In this document: positions 17,036-24,884 of the stretch, in pieces
Position numbering within the stretch: the stretch's first letter is position 1
How the letters are laid out: the number at the start of each line of letters is the position of its first letter
DNA from: an uncultured Lachnospiraceae bacterium
Lineage (GTDB): Bacteria; Bacillota; Clostridia; Lachnospirales; Lachnospiraceae
NCBI GenBank assembly: GCA_910586755.1
Contig: CAJUJM010000050.1
Coordinates: forward strand, 62,001-126,000
Direction of reading: 5' to 3'
DNA length: 64,000 nt
Notes under the pieces: model-generated
The model's input: the letters and a program-made list of their open reading frames with translations, nothing else
Told to the model about the DNA's origin: nothing
The model's database searches: none
Program-made: the position numbers and the translations under genes

Positions 17036-17084
17036 GACCTCCTGATATACTTAAATACTGCTTGTTTAAGTATATTAGGAGGTC
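17036..17084 (-). promoter_or_regulatory. 20-bp hairpin sequestering the yabP ribosome site (also terminator-like)
   Basis: Arms 17036-17055 and 17065-17084 are complementary at 19 of 20 positions, with a 9-base loop. In the minus-strand RNA the 3' arm contains AGGAGG, the yabP ribosome site, paired to CCUCCU in the 5' arm, and is followed immediately by UUUUU and AUG. The structure can act as an intrinsic terminator and as a translation block. It separates the housekeeping hup-rqcP part from the sporulation genes. Confidence 0.85.
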
Positions 17085-17111
17085 ATCCGCTTTATGCAGG
17101 TAATATTTTTA

Positions 17112-17351
17112 TCATATATACCGGTAAAGCTCTTTTGCCTCGTCTTTTTTCACAGTCTCCTGCACATCCAGGACTTCAACCTTTACCGATTTACTCCCGA
17201 ACTGAATCTCAATGCAGTCGCCGCTCTTAACATTCAAAGAAGCTTTGGCAGCCTTTCCGTTTACAAAAACACGGCCGGCATCACAGGCTTCGTTGGCCAC
17301 TGTGCGGCGCTTAATCAACCGGGATACCTTTAAAAACTTGTCCAATCTCAT
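17112..17351 (-). CDS. rqcP: RqcP (YabO), S4-domain ribosome quality-control protein
   Basis: Binds the stalled 50S subunit and helps RqcH add C-terminal alanine tails in Firmicutes; formerly annotated as Hsp15-like YabO. The 79 residues are nearly all S4 domain: MRLDKFLKVSRLIKRRTVA, then DAGRVFVNGKAAKASLNVK and GDCIEIQFG. It lies 4 bases after hup and is the last housekeeping gene before the yabP hairpin. Confidence 0.95.
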   Translation of the reverse strand: MRLDKFLKVSRLIKRRTVANEACDAGRVFVNGKAAKASLNVKSGDCIEIQFGSKSVKVEVLDVQETVKKDEAKELYRYI

Positions 17352-17355
17352 GGAA

Positions 17356-17631
17356 TTATGCGTTCACCTGATCCTTTAATGCCTTACCAGCTTTGAACTT
17401 GGGGGTCTTGGATGCTGCAATCGTCATGGTCTCGCCGCTCTTAGGGTTACGGCCCTCTCTTGCTGCTCTCTCTGCTACCTCAAAAGTACCAAAGCCAACT
17501 AACTGTACCTTACCGCCATTTACTAATTCTTCTGCTACTGCATCAGTGAAAGCCTTGATAGCCTTCTCTGCATCTTTCTTAGAAATCTCTGCCTTCTCAG
17601 CTACTGCTGCGATTAATTCAGTCTTATTCAT
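17356..17631 (-). CDS. hup: DNA-binding protein HU
   Basis: Nucleoid-associated histone-like protein. The 91 residues include MNKTELIAAVAEKAEISKKD and the DNA-binding arm signature GFGTFEVAERAAREGRNPK. Ribosome site AGGAGG is 6 bases upstream. A strong TTGACA-17-TATAAA promoter overlaps the 3' end of mazG. Confidence 0.98.
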   Translation of the reverse strand: MNKTELIAAVAEKAEISKKDAEKAIKAFTDAVAEELVNGGKVQLVGFGTFEVAERAAREGRNPKSGETMTIAASKTPKFKAGKALKDQVNA

Positions 17632-17702
17632 TTAGTGTTCCTCCTAAAAATTAATCTCTCTTGCTGCCTAACGGCTATTCAGTCATTTTACTGTACTTAT
17701 CA

Positions 17703-17731
17703 TTTATATCTGTTTCTTTCTTGTTTGTCAA
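17703..17731 (-). promoter_or_regulatory. Strong sigma-A promoter for hup-rqcP
   Basis: TTGACA (17726-17731, minus strand), 17-base spacer, TATAAA (17703-17708). The -35 overlaps the mazG stop codon. Confidence 0.75.
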
Positions 17732-18108
17732 GGTTTTTTGTTTTTTTCCTGTAGTTTTATCTCTTTCCATAATGCCTGACTTTCCTGTGGGCTCAGAGTT
17801 TTCTTCTCTTCAAAAACAAAGGGATGCCTGCGAATCATTTTTTCACTGGCTCCGTTAATTACCTCTGCCATGGTAAAAGTTCCCTCTTCTTCCCCAATGC
17901 GGCATTGGAGCACAATATTAAACAGCAGGTCGCCAAGCTCCTCACACAGGTTTTCCATATCGCCTCTGTCAATGGCTTCTAATACCTCCTGACATTCGTT
18001 CTGAAGGCAGCTCTTTAAACTCTCATGGGTCTGCTCCCGATCCCAGGGACATCCATCTGCGGAGCGAAGCTTTGCTACGATGGTTTCCAGATCTTTCCAA
18101 GTATACAT
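17728..18108 (-). CDS. mazG: MazG-type nucleotide pyrophosphohydrolase, single domain
   Basis: All-alpha NTP pyrophosphohydrolase that cleans up non-canonical or excess nucleotides. The start at ATG 18108 has GGAGG 7 bases upstream, giving 126 residues (an upstream in-frame ATG lacks one). Conserved features: LRSADGCPWDREQTHESL, the metal-binding EELGDLLFNIV with preceding ECQEVLEAID, and KMIRRHPFVFE. Classical MazG has two such domains (about 260 residues) and Bacillus YabN adds a methyltransferase; this one keeps only one MazG unit. It ends where the hup promoter begins. Confidence 0.92.
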   Translation of the reverse strand: MYTWKDLETIVAKLRSADGCPWDREQTHESLKSCLQNECQEVLEAIDRGDMENLCEELGDLLFNIVLQCRIGEEEGTFTMAEVINGASEKMIRRHPFVFEEKKTLSPQESQALWKEIKLQEKNKKP

Positions 18109-18146
18109 GGCAGTTCCTCCCCAAAAGCCAGATTGGATGGCTTCGT

Positions 18147-18172
18147 AAAAAAGCCCCGAAAGCACAAGGCTT
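18147..18172 (-). terminator. Terminator after rpsF-ssb-rpsR
   Basis: Minus-strand stem AAGCC(T) / (G)GGCTT followed by TTTTT, 20 bases after the rpsR stop and ahead of mazG. Confidence 0.65.
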
Positions 18173-18192
18173 CCAGGGCCAAATTTGCTATA

Positions 18193-18459
18193 TTACTCGC
18201 ATACATAGGGCATCAGAGCGATATGGCGTGCTCTCTTGATGGCTACAGTCAGCGCTCTCTGATGCTTTGCACAGTTGCCGGTAATTCTTCTGGGAAGGAT
18301 TTTTCCTCTCTCAGATACGTATCTCTTTAATTTATTTACATCTTTGTAATCAATAGTACCGTTCTTATCTCCACAGAATACACATACTTTTTTTCTTCTA
18401 CGCATGCCGCCGCTTCTTCTGGGTCTAGCATCAGCTTTATCACCTTTATTGAATGCCAT
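18193..18459 (-). CDS. rpsR: 30S ribosomal protein S18
   Basis: Small-subunit protein that forms a heterodimer with S6. The 88 residues have a basic N-terminal tail followed by [37 protein letters not shown] and the signature [13 protein letters not shown]. The CVFC pair keeps a partial zinc-type Cys motif. Third gene of the rpsF-ssb-rpsR operon. Confidence 0.98.
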   Translation of the reverse strand: MAFNKGDKADARPRRSGGMRRRKKVCVFCGDKNGTIDYKDVNKLKRYVSERGKILPRRITGNCAKHQRALTVAIKRARHIALMPYVCE

Positions 18460-18495
18460 TGGTGTGTCCTCCTTTAATAATTAGTGGAATGACGT

Positions 18496-18975
18496 CTAGT
18501 TAAATGGTAATCCCTCGTCCTCCACTCCATCTGGAATGTTCATAAATCCATCGCCGATTGCACTGGACGGGGCAGGCCTCTGAGCCTGGGCAGGCTGCTG
18601 GTAACCTCCAGCGTTCTGGTATCCGCCCATATCAGATGCCGAGCCCTTGCTGTCGGCGAATTCCTGGTCATCAATGATGACCTCGGTGGTATAAACCTTC
18701 TGACCGTCTCTGTTAACATAGCTTCCAGTCTGGATGCGTCCGGATATCAGCACTCTCATCCCCTGACGGAAATACTTCTCTGCAAACTCTCCTGCCCGGT
18801 CAAATGCAACACAGGGGATAAAGTCTGCGCTCTGATCACCGCCGTCCTGGCTTCTAGCCCGGCCTCTGCGATCAACTGCAAGGGTGTATCTGGCAATGGC
18901 CATGGTACGCTCGCCCTGGGAGTATCTTACCTCCGGATCTCTGGTTAATCTTCCCATAAGGATAACTCTGTTCAT
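18496..18975 (-). CDS. ssb: Single-stranded DNA-binding protein
   Basis: OB-fold protein that coats single-stranded DNA in replication and repair. The 159 residues start MNRVILMGRLTRDPEVRYSQ, with the OB domain to about 105, a Gly/Gln/Pro-rich linker, and the acidic C-terminal tip DEGLPFN (instead of DDDIPF) that recruits partner proteins. It lies between rpsF and rpsR, as in most Firmicutes. Confidence 0.97.
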   Translation of the reverse strand: MNRVILMGRLTRDPEVRYSQGERTMAIARYTLAVDRRGRARSQDGGDQSADFIPCVAFDRAGEFAEKYFRQGMRVLISGRIQTGSYVNRDGQKVYTTEVIIDDQEFADSKGSASDMGGYQNAGGYQQPAQAQRPAPSSAIGDGFMNIPDGVEDEGLPFN

Positions 18976-19008
18976 ACGATCACTCTTTCTATTACTTGCT
19001 GATACTGA

Positions 19009-19296
19009 TTAAGCTTCCTGCTTAACAACTAAGTATCTGATAACTGGTTCCATGATACGAATGTGAGCTTCTACTTCATTGGGGCATACAGCATCACTCT
19101 CAAACTGGATAAAGTAATAGTAAGCTTCTTTGGCCTTCTGAATCTCATAAGCCAGTCTCTTCTTACCCCATTCATCCACGTTGGTTACAGTGCCGCCGAA
19201 TCGGGTGATATATCCTTTCACCTTCTCGATTGCTGCTGCTCTCTCTTCGTCTTCCAGCTTCACATTCAGAACAACTGCTAACTCGTACTTGTTCAT
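19009..19296 (-). CDS. rpsF: 30S ribosomal protein S6
   Basis: Small-subunit protein, 95 residues, with MNKYELAVVLNVKLEDEERA at the start and GTVTNVDEWGKKRLAYEI and ILRYLVV-like ending (VIRYLVVKQEA). First gene of the rpsF-ssb-rpsR operon; promoter TTGCAT-17-TAAAAT at 19375-19403 and an inverted repeat in its leader. Confidence 0.98.
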   Translation of the reverse strand: MNKYELAVVLNVKLEDEERAAAIEKVKGYITRFGGTVTNVDEWGKKRLAYEIQKAKEAYYYFIQFESDAVCPNEVEAHIRIMEPVIRYLVVKQEA

Positions 19297-19336
19297 CTTG
19301 CTTTACCTCCTTGTGGTCTCTGGCCCCCGTCTATCA

Positions 19337-19366
19337 GTGACAGGAGCAAGGATTATAATATGTCAC
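19337..19366 (-). promoter_or_regulatory. Leader inverted repeat of the rpsF operon (possible S6:S18 site)
   Basis: GTGACA / TGTCAC arms enclose 18 bases and would lie at the extreme 5' end of the rpsF transcript, given the promoter at 19375-19403. S6:S18 autoregulatory leaders are known upstream of rpsF, but I cannot confirm the required bulge motif by eye. Confidence 0.35.
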
Positions 19367-19374
19367 GGATAGAT

Positions 19375-19403
19375 ATTTTATCAGAGATTTCCAGGTAATG
19401 CAA
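19375..19403 (-). promoter_or_regulatory. Promoter for rpsF-ssb-rpsR
   Basis: Minus strand TTGCAT (19398-19403), 17-base spacer, TAAAAT (19375-19380), about 80 bases ahead of rpsF. Confidence 0.65.
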
Positions 19404-19495
19404 GCCTTTTTTTATGGTTTTTTCGGCTTTGGCTGGTCTATTTTTGTCTTTTGGGCTATAATATAATAAGAACGAGCTTTTTAAGGAGGAATCAC

Positions 19496-20341
19496 ATGCT
19501 GAAAACCATTACTTATTCTATTCCCCTTGCCGGGCTTCCGGGGGACTTCCTGCCCTTTCGCATCGTTCATCTGTCGGATCTCCATGGCCGGATATTCGGC
19601 AAAAATAATGGAATTCTGATAGACTCTGTCCGCAGCTTGTCTCCTGATTTAATCGTAATGACCGGCGATATGGCAGAGCCCGGACGGGGCAAATCGGATA
19701 AAGACGGGCGGCAGGCGTTTTTAAAGTTGTGCCGGAGTCTCGTTTCTTTGTGCCCGGTGTACTATTCTCTTGGGAATCATGAGTCAGAAATGCCGTCTGA
19801 TCACCTTACCTCCTGGTTAAAAAAGGTACGGCGGACCGGCGTCCTGGCCCTGGATAACCAACGGGCAGATTTTATCCATGATGGGGTAGTATTTCCCATT
19901 TTCGGGCTGACCACGCCTCTTTTATACTATAAGGATCCTCTGCGGAAACCTTATGATCGTCATGCCAGCTGGACTATCCGGGACATGGAAAAGGTTTTTG
20001 GCACTGTCCCCCAAAGCGGAACCGGCAGTTTCGGTCCTTCTATTCTGCTGGCCCACAATCCGCTGTATTTCCCGGCATACCGGGACTGGGGCGCGGATCT
20101 TACCCTGGCCGGACATATTCACGGCGGCATCATCCGGCTTCCTTTTTGGGGCGGAGTGCTGTCTCCTGATTTAACATTGTTTCCCAAGTATGACGGCGGG
20201 CATTTCTCGGAAAGCCCTCAGGGTCTTCCTGACAGTCAAAGGAAACATATGATTGTCAGCCGCGGGCTGTCCAATACCTTTTTAAAACGGGTTCTAAACC
20301 CTATGGAGATCGTATGTGCGGTTATATCCCCGATGGGGTAA
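19496..20341 (+). CDS. Calcineurin-like metallophosphoesterase (YkuE/YaeI type)
   Basis: Binuclear-metal phosphoesterase, 281 residues. All five signature motifs are visible: HLSDLHG, MTGDMAEP, LGNHESE, LLAHNPLYF and LAGHIHGG. It has no signal peptide, unlike many YkuE homologues. The start at ATG 19496 has AAGGAGG 6 bases upstream; the longer frame beginning at 19451 does not. Family members act on UDP-diacylglucosamine-like lipids or other phosphoesters, so the substrate remains open. A terminator follows. Confidence 0.88.
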   Translation: MLKTITYSIPLAGLPGDFLPFRIVHLSDLHGRIFGKNNGILIDSVRSLSPDLIVMTGDMAEPGRGKSDKDGRQAFLKLCRSLVSLCPVYYSLGNHESEMPSDHLTSWLKKVRRTGVLALDNQRADFIHDGVVFPIFGLTTPLLYYKDPLRKPYDRHASWTIRDMEKVFGTVPQSGTGSFGPSILLAHNPLYFPAYRDWGADLTLAGHIHGGIIRLPFWGGVLSPDLTLFPKYDGGHFSESPQGLPDSQRKHMIVSRGLSNTFLKRVLNPMEIVCAVISPMG

Positions 20342-20371
20342 TTATCTTCCTCCATCCTGAAACAATCACTG

Positions 20372-20405
20372 GAGAGCGGCCTTTCAGGCCTGGCTCTCTC
20401 TTTTT
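20372..20405 (+). terminator. Terminator after the metallophosphoesterase gene
   Basis: GAGAGC / GCTCTC stem with inner GGCC/GGCC pairing, followed by TCTTTTT. It overlaps the last codons of the convergent DUF951 gene. Confidence 0.7.
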
Positions 20406-20584
20406 ACAATGCCTCTGGTATTTTTTTCTACCATTCTTCTGGGGGCCATAACCTGATGGCCGCATCCCCTGCATTTTAATCGAAAATCCTGTCCGATCCG
20501 GAGAATTTCCCATTCTTTACTGCCGCAGGGATGGGGCTTTTTTAAGGTTACCACATCCCCTACTTCATAATTTTGCTTTTCCAT
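20384..20584 (-). CDS. DUF951 family small protein
   Basis: 66-residue protein of the Firmicute DUF951 family. The core is VGDVVTLKKPHPCGSKEWEI, then RIGQDFRLKCRGCGHQVMAP, with one Cys in PCGS and a CxxC pair that may bind zinc. Function is unknown; in many genomes it lies near ychF or parB genes. Here it follows the aldo/keto reductase by 14 bases, probably in the sirtuin-reductase operon. Confidence 0.88.
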   Translation of the reverse strand: MEKQNYEVGDVVTLKKPHPCGSKEWEILRIGQDFRLKCRGCGHQVMAPRRMVEKNTRGIVKRESQA

Positions 20585-20598
20585 TGTCCCCTCCCGGC

Positions 20599-21603
20599 TT
20601 ATTCTTCATAGGAGCCCTGCAGGATTTTGTCCATAGCCTTTCGTTCATCTGCGGTGAATTCCAGATGCTTTAAGGCCTTTATATTATCTGCAAGCTGCTC
20701 CGTGCTGCTGGCCCCAATAAGGACAGAAGTGATCTCTCTCCGCCGCAAAACCCAGGCCAGAGCCATCTGGGCCAGGGTCTGGCCTCTCTCTGCCGCCAGA
20801 TCTGCCAGCCCCCGGATTTTCTTCAGATTCTCTTCTGACAAATACCGGTCTCCTACCGTGGTTCCCTGTCTGGACGCTCTGGATCCTTCCGGAATCCCAT
20901 GAAGGTATTTACTGGTCAGGGCCCCCTGGGCCAGTGGGCTGAAGGCAATGCATCCCACGCCGCTTCCTTCTAAAACCGCCAGAAGTTTTTCTTCTATCTG
21001 ACGCTCAAACATATTGTAACGGCACTGGTGAATGAGACATGGCGTCCCGTTTTCTTTTAAAATTTTTATGGCTTTTTGTGTATCTTCGGCGCCATAGTTG
21101 GAGATTCCCACATAGAGAGCCTTTCCCTGTTTTACAATATCTGTCAAAGCGCCCATACTCTCTTCCAGCGGGGTCTCCGGATCCGGACGATGGTGGTAGT
21201 ATACGTCTACATAGTCCACTCCCATCCGTTTTAAGCTCTGATCCAGGCTGGCTATCAGGTATTTTCTGGAACCCCAATTTCCGTAAGGACCGGGCCAGAA
21301 ATCATAACCGGCTTTGGTAGAAATAAACAGCTCATCCCGATAAGGCTTTAAGTCAGAGTTTAGCACTTTTCCAAAATTTTCTTCTGCCAGACCTCTGGCC
21401 GGATAACCGTAGTTATTGGCCAAATCAAAGTGGGTGATCCCGCTGTCAAATGCCTGTAAGAGGATTTCCCTCTGATGTTCCAGGGGCTTTTCTAAACCGA
21501 AATTCTGCCACAATCCCAGGGAAATTCTGGGAAGGAGAATCCCGCTTCTGCCGCATCTCTTATATTCCATAATGTCATATCTGTTTTCTTCTGCCTGATA
21601 CAT
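20599..21603 (-). CDS. Aldo/keto reductase (YghZ/Gpr-like)
   Basis: NADPH-dependent (beta/alpha)8 oxidoreductase of 334 residues. Catalytic Tyr lies in HFDLANNYGYP, the catalytic Lys in STKAGYDFWPGPYG, and the His in YYHHRPDPETPLEE. The NADP-binding end is SVLIGASSTEQL. The closest characterised types reduce L-glyceraldehyde 3-phosphate or methylglyoxal. It follows the sirtuin gene by 5 bases, so the two are co-transcribed; what links them is not clear. Confidence 0.9.
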   Translation of the reverse strand: MYQAEENRYDIMEYKRCGRSGILLPRISLGLWQNFGLEKPLEHQREILLQAFDSGITHFDLANNYGYPARGLAEENFGKVLNSDLKPYRDELFISTKAGYDFWPGPYGNWGSRKYLIASLDQSLKRMGVDYVDVYYHHRPDPETPLEESMGALTDIVKQGKALYVGISNYGAEDTQKAIKILKENGTPCLIHQCRYNMFERQIEEKLLAVLEGSGVGCIAFSPLAQGALTSKYLHGIPEGSRASRQGTTVGDRYLSEENLKKIRGLADLAAERGQTLAQMALAWVLRRREITSVLIGASSTEQLADNIKALKHLEFTADERKAMDKILQGSYEE

Positions 21604-21608
21604 AACTA

Positions 21609-22322
21609 TTATCCCTCTCTGAAGATCTCCCCTATCTTTCCGCTAATAACCAAATCGGCCCGGCTGTCCATGGGGGTAACACTTTTATTAATGAGGACCA
21701 GCTTATTCCCCTTATAATAATCAATCAGCCCGGCCGCCGGGTAAACCGTCAGGGAAGTGCCTCCGATAATCAGGACATCGGCGTGGCTGATGTAATACAC
21801 AGCCTTGCGGATAATGTCTGTGTCCAGGCCCTCCTCATACAGCACTACATCCGGTTTGATAATGCCTCCGCAATCGCATCGGGGAACGCCATCTGCCTTT
21901 ACCACATCCTCCAGGGAGTAAAATTTACCGCAGCGGGTACAGTAATTGCGGTGGACAGAGCCGTGAAGCTCCAGCACCTCTTTGCTCCCGGCAGCCTGGT
22001 GGAGCCCGTCAATATTTTGGGTGATAACCGCCTTCATCTTCCCTTGTTCTTCCAGCTTTGCCAGAGCCCGGTGGGCATCATTAGGTTTGCAATCCGGGAA
22101 CAGCATTTTATTTTTATAAAACCGATAAAATTCCTCCGGGTTCTTTTTATAAAAGCTGTGGCTGATGATGGTCTCCGGCGGATAGTCGTACTGTTGATTG
22201 TACAGTCCGTCCTGGCTTCTGAAATCCGGAATTCCACTTTCTGTTGACACGCCGGCTCCGCCAAAAAATACGATATTATCGCTTTCCTTTATCCACTGCT
22301 TTAAACGCAGTATACCTTCCAT
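21609..22322 (-). CDS. cobB: NAD-dependent protein deacylase, Sir2 family
   Basis: Removes acyl groups from protein lysines using NAD. The 237 residues contain the NAD-binding FFGGAGVSTESGIPDFRS, the catalytic TQNIDGLHQ and LELHGSVHR with the catalytic His, and a four-Cys zinc site (CTRCGKFY and CDCGG). IIGGTSLTVYPA and VLINKS complete the Rossmann fold. First of a three-gene run with the reductase and DUF951. Confidence 0.95.
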   Translation of the reverse strand: MEGILRLKQWIKESDNIVFFGGAGVSTESGIPDFRSQDGLYNQQYDYPPETIISHSFYKKNPEEFYRFYKNKMLFPDCKPNDAHRALAKLEEQGKMKAVITQNIDGLHQAAGSKEVLELHGSVHRNYCTRCGKFYSLEDVVKADGVPRCDCGGIIKPDVVLYEEGLDTDIIRKAVYYISHADVLIIGGTSLTVYPAAGLIDYYKGNKLVLINKSVTPMDSRADLVISGKIGEIFREG

Positions 22323-22388
22323 ATCCGCACCTCCATAAAATTTTTCCTTCTTATTTTATTATACCTTCCAAAAGTTCCCAGTACAAGT

Positions 22389-22442
22389 AAAAAAACAGGA
22401 ACCCATTGCACAGCCGGGATACGGTCTGTGTCAGGATTCCTG
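22389..22442 (-). terminator. Terminator after the F420-ligase-like gene
   Basis: Long imperfect stem CAGGAATCC...GGGTTCCTG with inner CACAG/CTGTG pairing and a T7 run, about 30 bases past the stop codon. Confidence 0.8.
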
Positions 22443-22474
22443 AGTCTGTATGTCAGCAGTGTATTTACTGCCAA

Positions 22475-23674
22475 TTATTTGGTATAATTGTCAAAATATC
22501 CCTGGATATAGATAATCGGGGTTCCCTTGTCGCCGCTTCCGGAGGTTAAATCTGCTAAAGAACCGATTAGGTCGGTAAGCTGTCTGGGGGTAGTACCCTG
22601 AGTTACCATAGTTCCTTTTAAGCTGGCTGCTTTGTCATCCTTTTCCTTAATATATCCCTTAATGGCTTCCTTCAGGCTGTCACCGGACAGGTTGGCAAAA
22701 TCATTATCAGCCAGATATTTTAACTTTACCTCATTGGGGGTGCCATCTAAGCCGGGAGTGTAAGCCGGTGAAACCACCGGATCTGCCAGTTCCCAAATCT
22801 TTCCTACCGGATCCTTAAATGCTCCATCCCCATAGATCATAACTTCTACCTGTTTGCCAGTCTTTTCTGTAATCATGGCGTGGATGCGGTCTACCATATC
22901 CTGGCAGTGAATGGGAAACAGCTTTACACTGTCCTCAGTTGCTTTGTTAGATCCCAGCAGGCCGTAACGGTCATTGTAGCCGCTTCCATTAATGCTGGCA
23001 TTCATAATATCATCCAGTCCGTAAACCTTCTTTGCTCCATTGGCCTTTAAGATTCTCTTGGTGCGCTGACGGGTATGGATATCACAGGTCAGGATGGTGT
23101 CTGTGTACTGTAAAATAGCTTTCGGATTATTTGCAAATATAATCTCTACCTCAGCGCCTGCTTCCTGGATTAACTGCTTGTAATATTCTACGTAATCTAC
23201 ACCGGTAAAATAGTGCTTCTGATAGCCGAACAGTTCTCTGTACCTGGACTCGGTGAGAATATCGCTCCAGGGATTTACTCCCTTTTCGTCCAATGCATCC
23301 AAATCGATCAGGTGATTTCCCACCTCGTCAGAAGGATAGCTAAGCATCAGGACCACTTTCCTGCAGCCCATGGCAATCCCTTTTAAACAAATGGAGAAGC
23401 GGTTCCGGCTTAAGATAGGGAAGAGAATACCTACGGTATCATCGCCAAACTTGCTCTTCACATCCTCAGCAATCTGAGCAGTAGTAGCATAGTTCCCCTG
23501 CGCTCTCGCAACGACTGCCTCTGTAACGGCAATGACATCCTTATCCCGGATCTCAAAATGCTCGCCTTCAGCGGCGGCCAGAACAGAATCTACAACAATC
23601 TTTGCTAAATCATCGCCCTGACGGATAATCGGGGCTCTTACACCGCGTGATACGGTACCAACCATACGGTCCAT
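22475..23674 (-). CDS. Coenzyme F420-0:L-glutamate ligase-like protein of unknown role
   Basis: Belongs to the CofE-like family by its N-terminal GDDLAKIVVDSV, IRDKDVIAVTEAVVARAQGN and GCRKVVLMLSYPSDEVGN segments. Lachnospiraceae are not known to make F420, so the true substrate is probably different. The start at ATG 23674 (399 residues) has GGGAGAG upstream. The frame extends 73 codons further, but that part crosses the promoter and leader and should be excluded. It has its own promoter at 23757-23785 and a 5' hairpin. The C-terminal half (from about 200) has DGAFKDPVGKIWELADPV, which may be an active-site region; this is inference. Confidence 0.75.
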   Translation of the reverse strand: MDRMVGTVSRGVRAPIIRQGDDLAKIVVDSVLAAAEGEHFEIRDKDVIAVTEAVVARAQGNYATTAQIAEDVKSKFGDDTVGILFPILSRNRFSICLKGIAMGCRKVVLMLSYPSDEVGNHLIDLDALDEKGVNPWSDILTESRYRELFGYQKHYFTGVDYVEYYKQLIQEAGAEVEIIFANNPKAILQYTDTILTCDIHTRQRTKRILKANGAKKVYGLDDIMNASINGSGYNDRYGLLGSNKATEDSVKLFPIHCQDMVDRIHAMITEKTGKQVEVMIYGDGAFKDPVGKIWELADPVVSPAYTPGLDGTPNEVKLKYLADNDFANLSGDSLKEAIKGYIKEKDDKAASLKGTMVTQGTTPRQLTDLIGSLADLTSGSGDKGTPIIYIQGYFDNYTK

Positions 23675-23712
23675 ATAACACTCTCCCATCTTTTTATCTA
23701 GATTTTTTATGC

Positions 23713-23750
23713 GGTTTCCTGGCAGTTTTTGCCGTTTCCCGGCAGAAACC
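23713..23750 (-). promoter_or_regulatory. 5' leader hairpin of the F420-ligase-like gene
   Basis: GGTTTC / GAAACC arms enclose two further GGCA/TGCC-type repeats. The hairpin begins at the transcription start predicted from the promoter at 23757-23785 and has no T-run, so it may be an mRNA-stabilising or regulatory structure. Confidence 0.4.
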
Positions 23751-23756
23751 TTTCTT

Positions 23757-23785
23757 ATTATGCCACAACATGAAAAAAAATACAA
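23757..23785 (-). promoter_or_regulatory. Promoter for the F420-ligase-like gene
   Basis: Minus strand TTGTAT (23780-23785), 17-base spacer, CATAAT (23757-23762), after the end of the GNAT gene. Confidence 0.5.
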
Positions 23786-23816
23786 GCCATTGAAATGTAA
23801 AAACTTTGCATAAAAA

Positions 23817-24884
23817 CTACACGATTTCATCCAGATAAATTTGGGTAAATCCCTGGATCCGGCTGCGCCAGGAAGGGTAAAATCCTTTTTCAAAACCGGA
23901 AGAAACGGTCTCTTTATCTCCCATCAGCCACCCGATCAACTGTGACGGAGAGCAGGGACAAGGCGCTTTTTTTGCGTCTGTACAAGCCGGCGCATGCTCT
24001 GCCCGAGATCCATGGGGAGTTAACATCCACCGCCACATACCTGTATTTTCCGGGATCAGCGGGTCGTTTACATTCAATAGTATCTCCGCGGGATCCGTTT
24101 CTCCTTCCTTTAGCGCAAACAACTCTAAAAAGGTTTTTAAATTTAAAATTCTTGCCATAATGGCTGGCTTTGGCGGCCCTGCTTCTCTTACCCATTCCTC
24201 CGGAAAATAAAGAAATCTTTGTTCTTTTTCTTCCCGTCCCCAGACTGCTTCAAGGCCGGTCAACACGCCGTTCTGATATGTGCGGGTTATAATTCCATCC
24301 TCGCTGGCAAGCTCTTTTACAAGATTCGCCGTATAGGCCTGATCCCGGATTCCGTATACCTGAAAATGGCAGGACATCCAATTTTCCATAAAGGAAGACA
24401 ACTCCTCAAAATCTTGTTCCTCAGAGGCTGCGCCGGAGACCATCCTGAGCCCGTTTTCTTCCTCCAGGCTCTTTTTCTCCCACTGGGGCTGACAAAAAAT
24501 AAACCGAAAGCCAAAAGATTCATAAATCGCCCTGTCTGCTGGCATGAGAAAACAGAACGGCTTTCCTTCCCGGTATCCATCCTGAACCACTCTGCCCAGA
24601 AGATCCCTCATATGCCCCTGGCGGCGCTTTTCTTTGTCCGTTGCCACTCCCACGATATAATCCAGCAGGCAGTTCTTCTCCCCCAGACGAATTTTATACG
24701 GGTTCAGATGGATCATAGATATAATCTCCCCATCCTCTTCTTTTACCAGGATTCTGTTTTCCCGGATTTTTTCTGTAAAATAATAAGCCTTAAATTCCTC
24801 TGAATCTTCAAAAAAGGCCTGGCTCCACAGGGCCAGGGCCTTTTTTCTCTCTTCTTTTTTTAAATACCGGATTCCTTCTGCCAT
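23817..24884 (-). CDS. Eis-like GNAT N-acetyltransferase
   Basis: 355-residue multi-domain acetyltransferase. The N-terminal GNAT domain has the acetyl-CoA loop VATDKEKRRQGHMRDLL (Q/RxxGxG/A type) and CFLMPADRAIYESFGFRF. A second GNAT-like half and a C-terminal SCP2-like region (about 230-355) give the Eis layout. Eis enzymes acetylate amines, including aminoglycosides, but the natural substrate here is unknown. It overlaps the preceding gene by 25 bases, last in a coupled run nucleotidyltransferase-kinase-DUF2156-GNAT. Confidence 0.85.
   Translation of the reverse strand: MAEGIRYLKKEERKKALALWSQAFFEDSEEFKAYYFTEKIRENRILVKEEDGEIISMIHLNPYKIRLGEKNCLLDYIVGVATDKEKRRQGHMRDLLGRVVQDGYREGKPFCFLMPADRAIYESFGFRFIFCQPQWEKKSLEEENGLRMVSGAASEEQDFEELSSFMENWMSCHFQVYGIRDQAYTANLVKELASEDGIITRTYQNGVLTGLEAVWGREEKEQRFLYFPEEWVREAGPPKPAIMARILNLKTFLELFALKEGETDPAEILLNVNDPLIPENTGMWRWMLTPHGSRAEHAPACTDAKKAPCPCSPSQLIGWLMGDKETVSSGFEKGFYPSWRSRIQGFTQIYLDEIV

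Noticed and set aside
22475..23893. 472-residue version of the F420-ligase-like protein
   Set aside because: The extra 73 codons cross the promoter and leader hairpin, overlap the GNAT gene, and do not look like the family; ATG 23674 has a ribosome site.
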